From NCBI GenBank assembly GCA_021852245.1, contig JAJZNY010000442.1, forward strand, positions 1 to 14,625: 14,625 nt of DNA. Direction: 5' to 3'. Source of the stretch: Planctomycetota bacterium (GTDB taxonomy: Bacteria > Planctomycetota > Phycisphaerae > WQYP01). Every line of letters begins with the position of its first letter. The stretch's first letter is position 1. The notes under the pieces are model-generated. The model did no database searches. It was not told where the DNA came from and worked only from the letters and a program-made list of their open reading frames with translations. Positions 1 through 8,260 of this stretch are shown here, in pieces. Position numbers and translations under genes: made by a program.

Positions 1-5
1 CACAT
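1..5 (-). CDS. Start of the next hyp-operon gene, probably hypC (only first codons visible)
   Basis: Reading the minus strand past the hypF stop (18-20), the sequence is TGAGGAGTATGTGGCATGTG up to the window edge. The AGGAG overlapping the hypF stop is a strong ribosome-binding site. Two ATGs follow. The one at 12-10 is only 1 nt from AGGAG, too close. The one at 5-3 is 8 nt away, which is ideal. Its second codon begins TG, so it can only encode Cys, Trp or stop. HypC-family chaperones almost invariably begin Met-Cys, because this Cys binds the Fe(CN)2CO precursor, and hypC often follows hypF. The identity is inferred from two codons and context only. If the ATG at 12 were used instead, the peptide would start M-W-H-V and would not be HypC. 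Confidence 0.4.
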
Positions 6-17
6 GCCACATACTCC

Positions 18-2381
18 TCAACAAGACCTGCGTGCCATCATCGATTCGTTCTGCCATCGGTTAGCGGCGATTAATGCCTGTCCCAGCGCCAGCCCGCCAT
101 CATTGGGCGGAACCAGGCGGTGCCGCAAAACTGTCAGTCCCCGTCGCTTGAGTCGATTTGTAAGATCGCGGGTGAAGAGTTGATTGGCGAAAACGCCGCC
201 GGAAATTGCAATGCTTCCAATCTGATGTGCGACGACGGTCCGCATGATGATGTCTTCCCACGCGGCGGCAAACTGGCTGTGGAACAGGGCCGCAAGCGCT
301 TCTACCGGTACTGGATTTTCCTGTAGTTCCAACAGTCGGCGGTAGAGGGGGCGCAGATCAATCCGGTCGACATCGCCGTCGTAACGGTGGATTTGCCAGA
401 GGGCTTCGGATGGTTCGAATTCGCCGACGATCGCCGCTGATTCGAGTTCCATCGGGGCCTGTGCTTCAAAGCTGTTGCGGCTGCAGATACCCAGCAGGGA
501 AGCGATCCCATCAAAAATACGTCCCGCACTGCTGGAGGTTACACACTGAAATCTCCGCGTCATCATCAGTTTGAGCAGCTTCCGATCCGAATCGTTGGGA
601 ACCAGTCGTATGGCTGCCGGGTGCCGGTCGAAATCATCTCCGAAAGTCTGATGGAGAATCGCCAGGGCACTGCGTGAGATATCGATTGCGGCGGTGTCTC
701 CGCCGGCGAGAATGAGCGGTTGCAGTGAAGCGATACGGTGAAATGTATGGGCCTCCACCCGGAGTAATTCGCAGCCCCAGCCGGTTCCATCCAACCCCAG
801 TCCTGTCCCATCGCAAACGAGTGCTAATGTCGGGCCACTCACGCCATGTTCCGCCATGACAGACGCGGCATGAGCATGGTGATGCTGAATTGCCAATAGT
901 GGCGCGTCGAATGATTTCGCCAATTGACCCGCGAACTGGGAACTGATGTACATGGGGTGCATATCGTGGGCGATGAATTGCGGGCGCACGCTATAAAGGC
1001 GGCAAAGATCATGGATGGTTCGGACAAACTCCGACCGCGTCCGCGGATTACCCAAATCCCCCAGATATTGACTCAAGATCACGTGGGAATCTGCCACCAG
1101 CGCCACTGTGCTTTTTAATTCACCGCCCAAACATAGTCCGCTCAACGACGGCGGGATATTCAGAGGAATAACGCCAGGGACAAAGCCACGCGATCGACGG
1201 ATCGGCAGTGGAGATTCCCCTTCCCCCATATCCAGCAGCACCGAATCGTCAAGACATCGGGCAATCGGCCGATCATGCCACAGAAATGCATCGCACATAT
1301 CGCCAAGCCCGGCGATCGCTTCAGAATTATTTATTGCCAGCGGTTCACCACTGACATTGCCGCTGGTCATCACGAGTGCCGGAATCTCGAGGTCCAGATC
1401 GGCAAACAAGAGATGATGGATCGGGGTGTACGGGAGCATGATTCCCAGGCGGGCATTCCGTCCCGCGACAGCCTCTGCGACGGGGGCTCCCGGCCTGCGC
1501 ATCGCCAGAATGATCGGTGCGGATTCTGACAGCATGACGGCCCGGGCTTGCGAGCTGATGCTGACCAATCGACCGGCGTCGTCCATGGATCGACACATCA
1601 TGGCAAACGGCTTGCCATCCCGTTGCTTTGCCCCCCTGAGTCTGATGACGGCCGCCTCATCGTCCGCCCGCGCGGCCAGATGAAACCCTCCAATTCCCTT
1701 GATGGCGACTACGCCCCCGCCGCGTAATATCCCGGCTGCCTGCCTGATGGGGTCGCCATGTAATGCAACACCATGAGCATTAACCAATTCAACTCCCGGC
1801 CCGCAATTGGGGCACGATACCGGCTGTGCGTGGAATCGCCGATTGCCGGGATCCTCATATTCCCGGCGGCATAGATCGCACATTTCAAAGCCGGCCATGG
1901 TGGTGGCGGCGCGATCATACGGCGTCTCAAGGATGATGCTGTAGCGGGGGCCACAATTTGTGCAGTTGATCATGGCATGGTGGAATCGACGATTGGTCGG
2001 ATCAAAAAGTTCCTGCTGACAATCCCGGCACATGGCGGTATCGGGTGTGATGGCAGTCCGGCCCGACACCACACTCCGGCTCTCTTCGATATGAAACTCA
2101 CACTCGCCTGTACAGGGATCGATGATCAATTCGGTAACGTCGTCAATTCTCGCCAGCGGCGGAGTGTCGTGCTTCACCAGCTGGCAAAAACTTCGGACAT
2201 CGGCGGCAGTTCCCTGCACCTCGATGGTGACGCCCTGAGTTGTGTTGGCGACAAATCCACTGACAGATGTGAGGCGTGCGAGGCGATAAACATGGGGGCG
2301 AAAACCAACGCCCTGAACCTGGCCACGAATAATCAAGCGGCGACGTTGTAAATCCAGACCGTTGATGATTGCCGTAGCCAT
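18..2381 (-). CDS. hypF: HypF, carbamoyltransferase of [NiFe]-hydrogenase maturation
   Basis: HypF converts carbamoyl phosphate and ATP to carbamoyl-adenylate and transfers the carbamoyl group to the C-terminal Cys of HypE, the precursor of the CN ligands of the [NiFe] site. It acts in the cytoplasm. The family domains appear in order, numbered from the ATG at 2381: an acylphosphatase domain (about 15-100, with RGQVQGVGFRP); two zinc fingers with CxxC pairs at 118/121 and 140/143, and 168/171 and 190/193; a YrdC-like domain (about 218-395, with GGGVVAIKGIGGFHL and KQRDGKPFA); and a Kae1-like domain (about 410-775, with HHHAHA at 500-505, DGTG near 524 and ISGGVFAN at 726-733). The length of 787 residues is normal. 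The frame is open upstream to 2462, but ATG 2381 is preferred: AGAGG sits 9 nt before it and the acylphosphatase fold begins just after, while the upstream 27 residues look like untranslated leader. A probable hypC follows directly. No defect is visible. Confidence 0.96.
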   Translation of the reverse strand: MATAIINGLDLQRRRLIIRGQVQGVGFRPHVYRLARLTSVSGFVANTTQGVTIEVQGTAADVRSFCQLVKHDTPPLARIDDVTELIIDPCTGECEFHIEESRSVVSGRTAITPDTAMCRDCQQELFDPTNRRFHHAMINCTNCGPRYSIILETPYDRAATTMAGFEMCDLCRREYEDPGNRRFHAQPVSCPNCGPGVELVNAHGVALHGDPIRQAAGILRGGGVVAIKGIGGFHLAARADDEAAVIRLRGAKQRDGKPFAMMCRSMDDAGRLVSISSQARAVMLSESAPIILAMRRPGAPVAEAVAGRNARLGIMLPYTPIHHLLFADLDLEIPALVMTSGNVSGEPLAINNSEAIAGLGDMCDAFLWHDRPIARCLDDSVLLDMGEGESPLPIRRSRGFVPGVIPLNIPPSLSGLCLGGELKSTVALVADSHVILSQYLGDLGNPRTRSEFVRTIHDLCRLYSVRPQFIAHDMHPMYISSQFAGQLAKSFDAPLLAIQHHHAHAASVMAEHGVSGPTLALVCDGTGLGLDGTGWGCELLRVEAHTFHRIASLQPLILAGGDTAAIDISRSALAILHQTFGDDFDRHPAAIRLVPNDSDRKLLKLMMTRRFQCVTSSSAGRIFDGIASLLGICSRNSFEAQAPMELESAAIVGEFEPSEALWQIHRYDGDVDRIDLRPLYRRLLELQENPVPVEALAALFHSQFAAAWEDIIMRTVVAHQIGSIAISGGVFANQLFTRDLTNRLKRRGLTVLRHRLVPPNDGGLALGQALIAANRWQNESMMARRSC

Positions 2382-2489
2382 GACGCCGGTCCTCTTTGCC
2401 CTGCCGGGTCTCGGGTGACTCGCATCAATCGGCCGCACCGCGAAACCCGGCCCCGCTCTCAAGCTCCACGAATCACATTACCGCCACAA

Positions 2490-2515
2490 CGTATGCCGCA
2501 TCATCAGTGCATACG
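2490..2515. repeat. Perfect 7-bp inverted repeat upstream of hypF
   Basis: CGTATGC at 2490-2496 and GCATACG at 2509-2515 are exact reverse complements with a 12-nt spacer, about 110-135 bp upstream of the hypF start. The size would suit a dimeric regulator site or a short leader hairpin. There is no T-run. A 7-bp arm can occur by chance, so its function is open. Confidence 0.35.
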
Positions 2516-2632
2516 CTCAACGGCGCATAGGTTTAATTCCGTAACGGCCTGTAAGGCTTCTCCCTATTCCAGATGCCATGGTGCCCGTGGCCACTTGATT
2601 GATGACGTGACAGTGAGAAGCGACTGTGATGA

Positions 2633-2656
2633 CGAATGGTTTCGAATCTTCATTCG
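2633..2656. repeat. Inverted repeat with 6-bp arms downstream of the ligase gene
   Basis: CGAATG at 2633-2638 pairs with CATTCG at 2651-2656 across a 12-nt loop that itself contains the palindrome TTCGAA. On the plus strand it is followed by GCG and five T, which looks terminator-like. However, the neighbouring genes are transcribed on the minus strand, where the hairpin is followed by TCATCAC. It could act as a 3' RNA structure about 70 nt after the ligase stop. Evidence is weak. Confidence 0.25.
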
Positions 2657-2725
2657 GCGTTTTTGTCGAAAATTCGCGGTGTGGCTATTTCAGTGGATTT
2701 CGCAGCACCACCAAGACCGAGGGCT

Positions 2726-4000
2726 TCAGCCAGCGCGGGTATCAATAAATATCTGCGGCTTGCGCGAGGGACGAAGGGAGCGGATTCGTGCCATGGTTTT
2801 CACATCACAATATTGAATTTTCGGTATCCATTTAAAATGACGCCGGGCGGCATTGTGAAATCGCGTTCTGAGCAGATGCTGACGCCGCGGCGGACAGACG
2901 ACATAAATCACCACGCGATCGACTCCGATGGCATCACGATCGGCATGAACAATCGCGTCCATCCCCGCATAAATCTCCCGCAGCAGTTCGATGATCGCAG
3001 TTGCAAATATGGATACGCCCTGCACTTTCAAGAGTTGCGAGGAACGGCCAAGAATCGGGCTAATACGAGGAGACGACCGTCCGCAGGGACACGGCTCAGG
3101 ATGAAACGCCGCGATGTCGCCGGTATCGAAGCGTATCAGCGGCATGGCATGCAGGCCCAACGGTGTTATCACCACGCGTCCGGCTATGCCCGGTTTACAT
3201 GGTCTGCCCCCAGCATCCAAGATCTCGATCACCCCCATCTGTGGGTTGAGATGATTGCCAAGGCATTTTGGCCCTTGCGCGAAGGTGCAGCAGACCTCCG
3301 TCGAGGCGTAGGTTGAAAGGATGGGAGCGCGGGTAAATTGTGAAAGTGCCCGATGGACGGCATTGGGCTGAAAGTCGGCATTAAATAATGATTCACCGAT
3401 ACCGATGATCGCGCCGAGATTCTCCGGCAAAGGCGCGCCATCCCGAAGGCTGCCGGCCATCAGCGATGGGACGCCGATGAGAAACCACTTTCGCCCGGGG
3501 GCGAGCGGGAGCTTGGCGACGCCCGCCAGATCCACCAGCGACGGGCCCATGCGCAGGGATAACGCCCCGCACGCCTGTGCCCCAAGCCAATAGGCCAGAC
3601 CGGCAACAAAAAGCCGATCCATGCCGACTGCAATGAGCAGACCATCCCCGGCCCTGAGTCCTGCGAGAGAGAGCGCTGCCGCTTCATTTTGGGCAAGGCG
3701 CAATATGTCTTTTTCTGCCAGGGCAATCCGCACTGGTTGACCGGTCGTACCTGATGTTGTCACCCACTCTCGTATCTCCGCCGGGTTTACCGCGAGAAAG
3801 TCGAGATTATTTTTAACCAGCTCGGCCTTGGTGGTGATGGGGAGCGATTGAAACAGGTGTCGATGCAGATGGATATCTTCCGCAGCCGCCGGAATGCGAT
3901 CACGATAATAATTGCATTTTCTCGCTCTGCGGAGCTGGGCGGAAAGCTTAGTCCATTGCGGTTTCAATATCGTTGGGTAGTCGGTCATGTTCGGCTGCAT
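2726..4000 (-). CDS. PaaK/CapK-like adenylate-forming acyl ligase
   Basis: This 424-residue protein belongs to the phenylacetate-CoA ligase branch of the ANL superfamily, which activates a carboxylic acid as acyl-AMP and usually passes it to CoA or another thiol in the cytoplasm. Visible motifs are the P-loop-like TSGTTGQP (82-89), YASTEV (231-236), RFDTGDIA (290-297), CPCGRSSPRI (304-313) and the hinge GRSSQLLKVQG (317-327). K414 in SRKPQIFIDTR aligns with the C-terminal catalytic lysine of PaaK. The N-terminal KLSAQLRRARKCNYYRDRI also matches the family opening. Length is normal, so the enzyme looks intact. It starts 18 bp after the exporter stop, so it is probably co-transcribed. GGAG lies 13 nt before ATG 4000, rather far; ATG 3988 is an alternative start. 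The substrate cannot be read from the sequence. In the context of a LolA-like carrier and an MMPL exporter, priming of an aromatic or fatty acid for a lipid-like product is plausible, but inferred. Confidence 0.85.
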   Translation of the reverse strand: MQPNMTDYPTILKPQWTKLSAQLRRARKCNYYRDRIPAAAEDIHLHRHLFQSLPITTKAELVKNNLDFLAVNPAEIREWVTTSGTTGQPVRIALAEKDILRLAQNEAAALSLAGLRAGDGLLIAVGMDRLFVAGLAYWLGAQACGALSLRMGPSLVDLAGVAKLPLAPGRKWFLIGVPSLMAGSLRDGAPLPENLGAIIGIGESLFNADFQPNAVHRALSQFTRAPILSTYASTEVCCTFAQGPKCLGNHLNPQMGVIEILDAGGRPCKPGIAGRVVITPLGLHAMPLIRFDTGDIAAFHPEPCPCGRSSPRISPILGRSSQLLKVQGVSIFATAIIELLREIYAGMDAIVHADRDAIGVDRVVIYVVCPPRRQHLLRTRFHNAARRHFKWIPKIQYCDVKTMARIRSLRPSRKPQIFIDTRAG

Positions 4001-4018
4001 CCGTTCGAGTTGTCTCCG

Positions 4019-7000
4019 TTATTGAACCGGTTGTGTGGGCGTGGATTTTGCCAGAAGCAGTAAACGGCGAAGTGCCAGGCGCCGAGCCTGATATGGCGGG
4101 TCCAGAGCCAGCGCACGCGAAAGCGCGGCAGCCGCGTGATGGAGGTGCCCGAGCGCCAGATCAGCACGCCCCGTGAGCTCGTAACTGGAAAAGAAGTCGG
4201 GATCATTTTTGTTGGCGACCGCCGCTTCCTGCAGCGCTTTTTCAAATTCGCCTTGCCGCAGGTACCGATATCCCGCATGCAGGGCCCGGCGAGCCGTTTT
4301 GAACTGCTGCCATTTTCCGGAAGTCCGAAAATGGTCAGCCGGGATCGGAGGAAGCAGGCACGCTTGAAGAGGCGGCGGATGCCGCGAAAGAAGCGGGTAG
4401 ACGTTGATGCCAAGATATGCCCCTTCCGCATAGGGCCATGCCGCCACCCAAAGCTCTCCTTTGGTCAGATTCATGATCGCGGAATGGGCGGTGATCAGCG
4501 CGTCGATGGCATTGCGGTTACCGTAACCGATGAATTGCCCATGAAGTCCGGCCTTATCGCGCAGCAGAGCGGCGAGGTGCACGGCATTGACATGCCCATG
4601 CATGTCATGAATGAGAAGTGCGGCTCTGGCTTGCCGAAATCGCGTTGTTGAAGCGACGATCCGCTGCCGATTAACCGGATCATGTTGGAAGACCGGTGCG
4701 GTAAATTCATTGGCCACGGCGGCATAGGTCTTAATGGGGATGACCGCGCAGTGCAGCGGCGATTTTTCAATGATCACCGCCCGGCCGGTGTTTCCATCCC
4801 CCACCACAATGCTGTCGGCAACAAATACCGGGGCGTGCCGGATGATCGCCTCCGCCTGTGAAAGACTGCCTGCAAACTGCAGAACCTGCCTGGCGGCGAT
4901 GATGGTCGGCTCACCGATCGGTTTGAAGCCGCGTGTGGCCGCCGCGTTAATAAAGAGGCCGATTTTCCGGCTGTTGAAACCGGTTACGCAGCCGCTGAGT
5001 CCCGGCCACGCAACACTGACAAATGCGTATCCTTTTTTCGGACGCATCAAGGTGATGCTCTTCTGGCGATTGAATGCCGGACCACCTTCAAAATCAAAAT
5101 TTCTCGCCAGCCAGAGACAATGATCTCCCGACCAGGCCGGGCACGAAATCACGCCGGTACACCCCACCGCATGAGCGTCAATAAGCGGATTATCAATAAG
5201 ATTTTGTGAAATATCATCCAGCGCTTCATACGAAAGGAGTCGCGCATAGGTGGGCCCCAGATAGCCGTGAATATCAGGATGTGACACCGATTCCGCATAC
5301 GCCTCGCGCTGGATGTAGCCTGGGATGTAACCGGGTAATTGGAGCATATCCAGCGCCACACCGCGTGTGATGACCCACTGTGCCCAGAGGGAGGGGACGA
5401 AGTGATGGAGCTGATCCAGCATGTCGTTTTCAATCTGCGTATCGATGGGTGCCCCCAAAGCGCCATCGTCATAACCGATTCGACCGCTCGATCCGGCGAC
5501 GGAGATCACCCAGATACCGCCGACCCGCCGCATCCATGCACGCCCAATGTGCCACGAATGGGAAGACAACTGCTGCACGACCCGATGCTTTGGCAAATGA
5601 ACGGTTCCGGTGGGCCTTTCACCGGTCATGACCAACTGCCCGACGCACACGACCACCAGCGCCAGGGCCCCTGCCGCACCTGCGATGCCGATACCCCAAA
5701 ATATCAGGCGCAGGGCAAATCGGCGGATGGCAAGGCGACGGCGTAGCACTTTGCCGGGTTGGCGGAGCCTATACCGCAATCGCACGAGCGGCGCGATCCA
5801 GCATAGCGCGGTGAGATAGCCACCGGTGATCCCTGCCACCAGCGTCAGGCCGATCCAATGCAGTGCGGGATGGCCGGCGGCAACAATCGCGCCGGAGCCG
5901 AGGATGGTCGTCAGGGCGCAGATGCCAGTCGTCATGGTGCGTGGCCGTGCCGCTGGATCGGCGAGATTCGGATCGCTGGCGGTGTATATGCCGTAGTCGA
6001 TGGCGACACCCATGGTGAAAAGCATCGGGACCAGCGCCAGAAAATTCAATCCGCCGCCAAACCACTGCGCTACTCCAGCGAGCCAGATGAATCCGACGAT
6101 GAGGGAAAGCGTCGCAACAGCGGCGATATCGATTCGCCGAAAATAGATGCATACCGGCAGAAATATCGCCAGAAATATCCATGGGAATAAGAATTCCAAC
6201 TGTGCCTTGCAGCGCTGGGTGGCATCGAATAACAGCGCACTACCATCTATGATCATCGCACGCGGAAATTGAAGCTCAATCTGTCCGACCCAGTCGGAAG
6301 CCATTCGAGGGGTAAGTCGGCGATTGGGATAGACGGTGGTGGAGATCAGATAATGTCGGCGAGTGATCGTAACTCCGCCCGGGAAAAGCCGAACGGGGGA
6401 ATGGATCATTCTGTAGCGGGCGGAAATGTCGGTTGGCAGTTTCACAAACTCTGAAAGCATGGAGCGGTGGAAGTTCAAGCCGAACAGGTTCGTGACCTGC
6501 TGAAGCCGCGTACGGAGCATTTTGATCCGTGCCGGTGACCAATAAGCCCGCCAGCGTTTGAGCCTGCGATCAAAAATCCGCGTGGGCGGCAGCATCGGGA
6601 TTGGTGAGACAAAACCTTCAATGAGATTTTGCCGCCGGAGCGCATTGAGATTATCACGCAGCAGTGCCGCCTGCTGGAGAGCACTTTCCGCGTGATGAGA
6701 GCGGATGACCACGGCGCCATGATGGCGGCTGTTTCCCCATATCCGGAAAAAGCGATTCTGGATTTGTGCCTGTCGCCGTGGCACGCCGTTGAGGTTCGAT
6801 GGATGCGAATTGTAATTGAGTTTCGCGGCGTGGATGGCCAAGATGATGGTCGCGATGGTAAATGCCGTGGCAGGCAACCAACGGAGTTTTTTCGGGAATT
6901 GAAATCGCGGGGATGTCGGGTGCGGGCGACAATATTCCCCGATAAACACTGGCAAGATCGAAAAGGTGACCAACCAGATGCAAAACGTACCGGCCGCGAT

Positions 7001-8260
7001 AAAAAGTCCCATCGCCCGCAGACCGGGTGCATCGGAAAATGCCAATGCCGCGTAGCCGGCAATGCTGGTCAGCGCACTCATCGTGATCGGACCGAAGAGG
7101 GCCCGCGCAGCTTGCGTCTTGGGCGGCGTACCGTGCGATGCCGCGTCAGATACTGACGGTGATTCATCGGCTAACCGCCCATACTGGGCCAATATCTGTA
7201 TCCCGTAGTCGGTGGTCGCACCAAGGATAAGGCCCGCGAACGCCAAAACCATCAGCGGGAGATGAAGATGGAATATCCCGGCAATGCCCAACGCCATTCC
7301 CAATCCCACAGCCGGAGGCAGCATGCAGATGAACAATGTTCCGACGCGACGAAAATAGAACCAGATGACGCCCGCCACCAGCAGCGAACCCAACGTTGAA
7401 ACCAGAACAACATCGCGTCGGACTCGCGCCGCGTTGGCGGCGTAATCGACATAGGCTCCAAGTGTCCATACATGAAGTTGCGGAAAGGTACGCTTCAATT
7501 TTCCTATCGCGCCGGCAATCTGTCGCAGCATGAGAGTGCTCCGCCGCGTTTGCGCCGGAGCAAAGCGGGGTGTGGCCATCAGCATGATGTGCGTGCCACG
7601 ATCTGCCGAGAGCTGTCCCCGATCCATCATCACCCGGCCAATCGCCATATGCTCCGGGAGGTTACTGCGCATCTGACGATGCAGCAGCGATCTGGCGGCG
7701 AGCGGATCACGCAGTTTACCCGCGAGTTGCAGCACCCCTCCGGGAGCTTCGATATCCACCCGAAGAGCTGCAAAATGGCGGCGGAGCCAGCGGCGATGAA
7801 GATGCGTCTGCAGGATTTTGAACGATTTTTTATCCAGCAATCCGGGCAATTCGGCATTTAATATTCCTCCGGACTGTGCCAGAGCTTGCGGTGAAACACG
7901 TTCCCATACGGAATAAAACTCATGCGTCTTGCGCATCTCGGCCGCCAGCATTCGGGCGGCTGCCGGCAGCTGATGGCGGAACCGCATCGAAGAGTGAAGA
8001 TCGACATAAAGATGATTGGTGATGGATGGATATCGCGATGCGGACCGCAATGATTTCATTTCCGGACTGGACTGCGGAAAAAACAGCAGAACATTATTCT
8101 GCCATCTGATCTTGGTTGAAGCGGCAGCGAGCAGCACTCCGGAGACGATCAGCAGTATCACCAGCCATACTCGGCGCCGCTCACAGAAGGCGTACCAAGC
8201 CGCCATGGCGCGAGTGAGGCGGTCGGCGTGCGGAGATCCTGACTCATGCAAATCTGTCAC
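4019..8260 (-). CDS. MMPL/RND exporter fused to a C45 acyltransferase-like domain and TPR tail
   Basis: This 1413-residue protein has three parts. Residues 1-835 form an RND/MMPL predicted exporter: TM1 about 31-48, a periplasmic loop about 50-280, a TM bundle about 283-445 with DYGI at 351-354, TM7 about 460-478, a second loop to about 688, and a second bundle about 690-828 with DYGI at 755-758. These paired Asp-Tyr motifs are the usual proton-relay positions. An extra TM at about 853-878 should place what follows in the periplasm. Residues about 885-1300 resemble peptidase C45/acyl-CoA:6-aminopenicillanate acyltransferase Ntn hydrolases: GCTG with candidate nucleophile Cys1034, then LARNFDFEGG (1051-1060) matching the family GRNxDW motif, and GLFINAAA (1101-1108). 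Residues about 1325-1395 form one or two TPR-like helical repeats. Start GTG 8260 overlaps the stop of the LolA-like gene (GTGA), with AAAGG 6 nt upstream. Typical MMPL exporters of this group have 750-900 residues, so this is a true fusion in one uninterrupted frame. The cargo is unknown; a lipid or aryl-polyene-like compound is inferred. Confidence 0.85.
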   Translation of the reverse strand: MTDLHESGSPHADRLTRAMAAWYAFCERRRVWLVILLIVSGVLLAAASTKIRWQNNVLLFFPQSSPEMKSLRSASRYPSITNHLYVDLHSSMRFRHQLPAAARMLAAEMRKTHEFYSVWERVSPQALAQSGGILNAELPGLLDKKSFKILQTHLHRRWLRRHFAALRVDIEAPGGVLQLAGKLRDPLAARSLLHRQMRSNLPEHMAIGRVMMDRGQLSADRGTHIMLMATPRFAPAQTRRSTLMLRQIAGAIGKLKRTFPQLHVWTLGAYVDYAANAARVRRDVVLVSTLGSLLVAGVIWFYFRRVGTLFICMLPPAVGLGMALGIAGIFHLHLPLMVLAFAGLILGATTDYGIQILAQYGRLADESPSVSDAASHGTPPKTQAARALFGPITMSALTSIAGYAALAFSDAPGLRAMGLFIAAGTFCIWLVTFSILPVFIGEYCRPHPTSPRFQFPKKLRWLPATAFTIATIILAIHAAKLNYNSHPSNLNGVPRRQAQIQNRFFRIWGNSRHHGAVVIRSHHAESALQQAALLRDNLNALRRQNLIEGFVSPIPMLPPTRIFDRRLKRWRAYWSPARIKMLRTRLQQVTNLFGLNFHRSMLSEFVKLPTDISARYRMIHSPVRLFPGGVTITRRHYLISTTVYPNRRLTPRMASDWVGQIELQFPRAMIIDGSALLFDATQRCKAQLEFLFPWIFLAIFLPVCIYFRRIDIAAVATLSLIVGFIWLAGVAQWFGGGLNFLALVPMLFTMGVAIDYGIYTASDPNLADPAARPRTMTTGICALTTILGSGAIVAAGHPALHWIGLTLVAGITGGYLTALCWIAPLVRLRYRLRQPGKVLRRRLAIRRFALRLIFWGIGIAGAAGALALVVVCVGQLVMTGERPTGTVHLPKHRVVQQLSSHSWHIGRAWMRRVGGIWVISVAGSSGRIGYDDGALGAPIDTQIENDMLDQLHHFVPSLWAQWVITRGVALDMLQLPGYIPGYIQREAYAESVSHPDIHGYLGPTYARLLSYEALDDISQNLIDNPLIDAHAVGCTGVISCPAWSGDHCLWLARNFDFEGGPAFNRQKSITLMRPKKGYAFVSVAWPGLSGCVTGFNSRKIGLFINAAATRGFKPIGEPTIIAARQVLQFAGSLSQAEAIIRHAPVFVADSIVVGDGNTGRAVIIEKSPLHCAVIPIKTYAAVANEFTAPVFQHDPVNRQRIVASTTRFRQARAALLIHDMHGHVNAVHLAALLRDKAGLHGQFIGYGNRNAIDALITAHSAIMNLTKGELWVAAWPYAEGAYLGINVYPLLSRHPPPLQACLLPPIPADHFRTSGKWQQFKTARRALHAGYRYLRQGEFEKALQEAAVANKNDPDFFSSYELTGRADLALGHLHHAAAALSRALALDPPYQARRLALRRLLLLAKSTPTQPVQ

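Larger units (their letters stand above)
2382..2725. other. 344-bp intergenic region between the ligase gene and hypF
   Basis: Both flanking genes are on the minus strand, so this stretch should hold the 3' end of the ligase transcript and the promoter and leader of hypF. No coding sequence with family character was seen on either strand; the open frames crossing it are extensions of, or antisense to, the neighbours. It contains two short inverted repeats (listed separately), but none is followed by a T-run on the minus strand, so no intrinsic terminator can be claimed. No convincing -35/-10 pair or sigma-54 site was found. The length suggests that hypF is transcribed independently of the exporter unit. 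Confidence 0.6.

Noticed and set aside
2636..2652. TTTCGAATC resembling a tRNA T-loop
   Set aside because: No acceptor stem, D-arm or anticodon arm can be placed around it; the match is part of the 2633-2656 inverted repeat.
4136..7861. Many plus-strand open frames of 100-175 codons opposite the exporter gene
   Set aside because: They are antisense shadows of the long high-GC minus-strand gene, which has clear domain content across its whole length.
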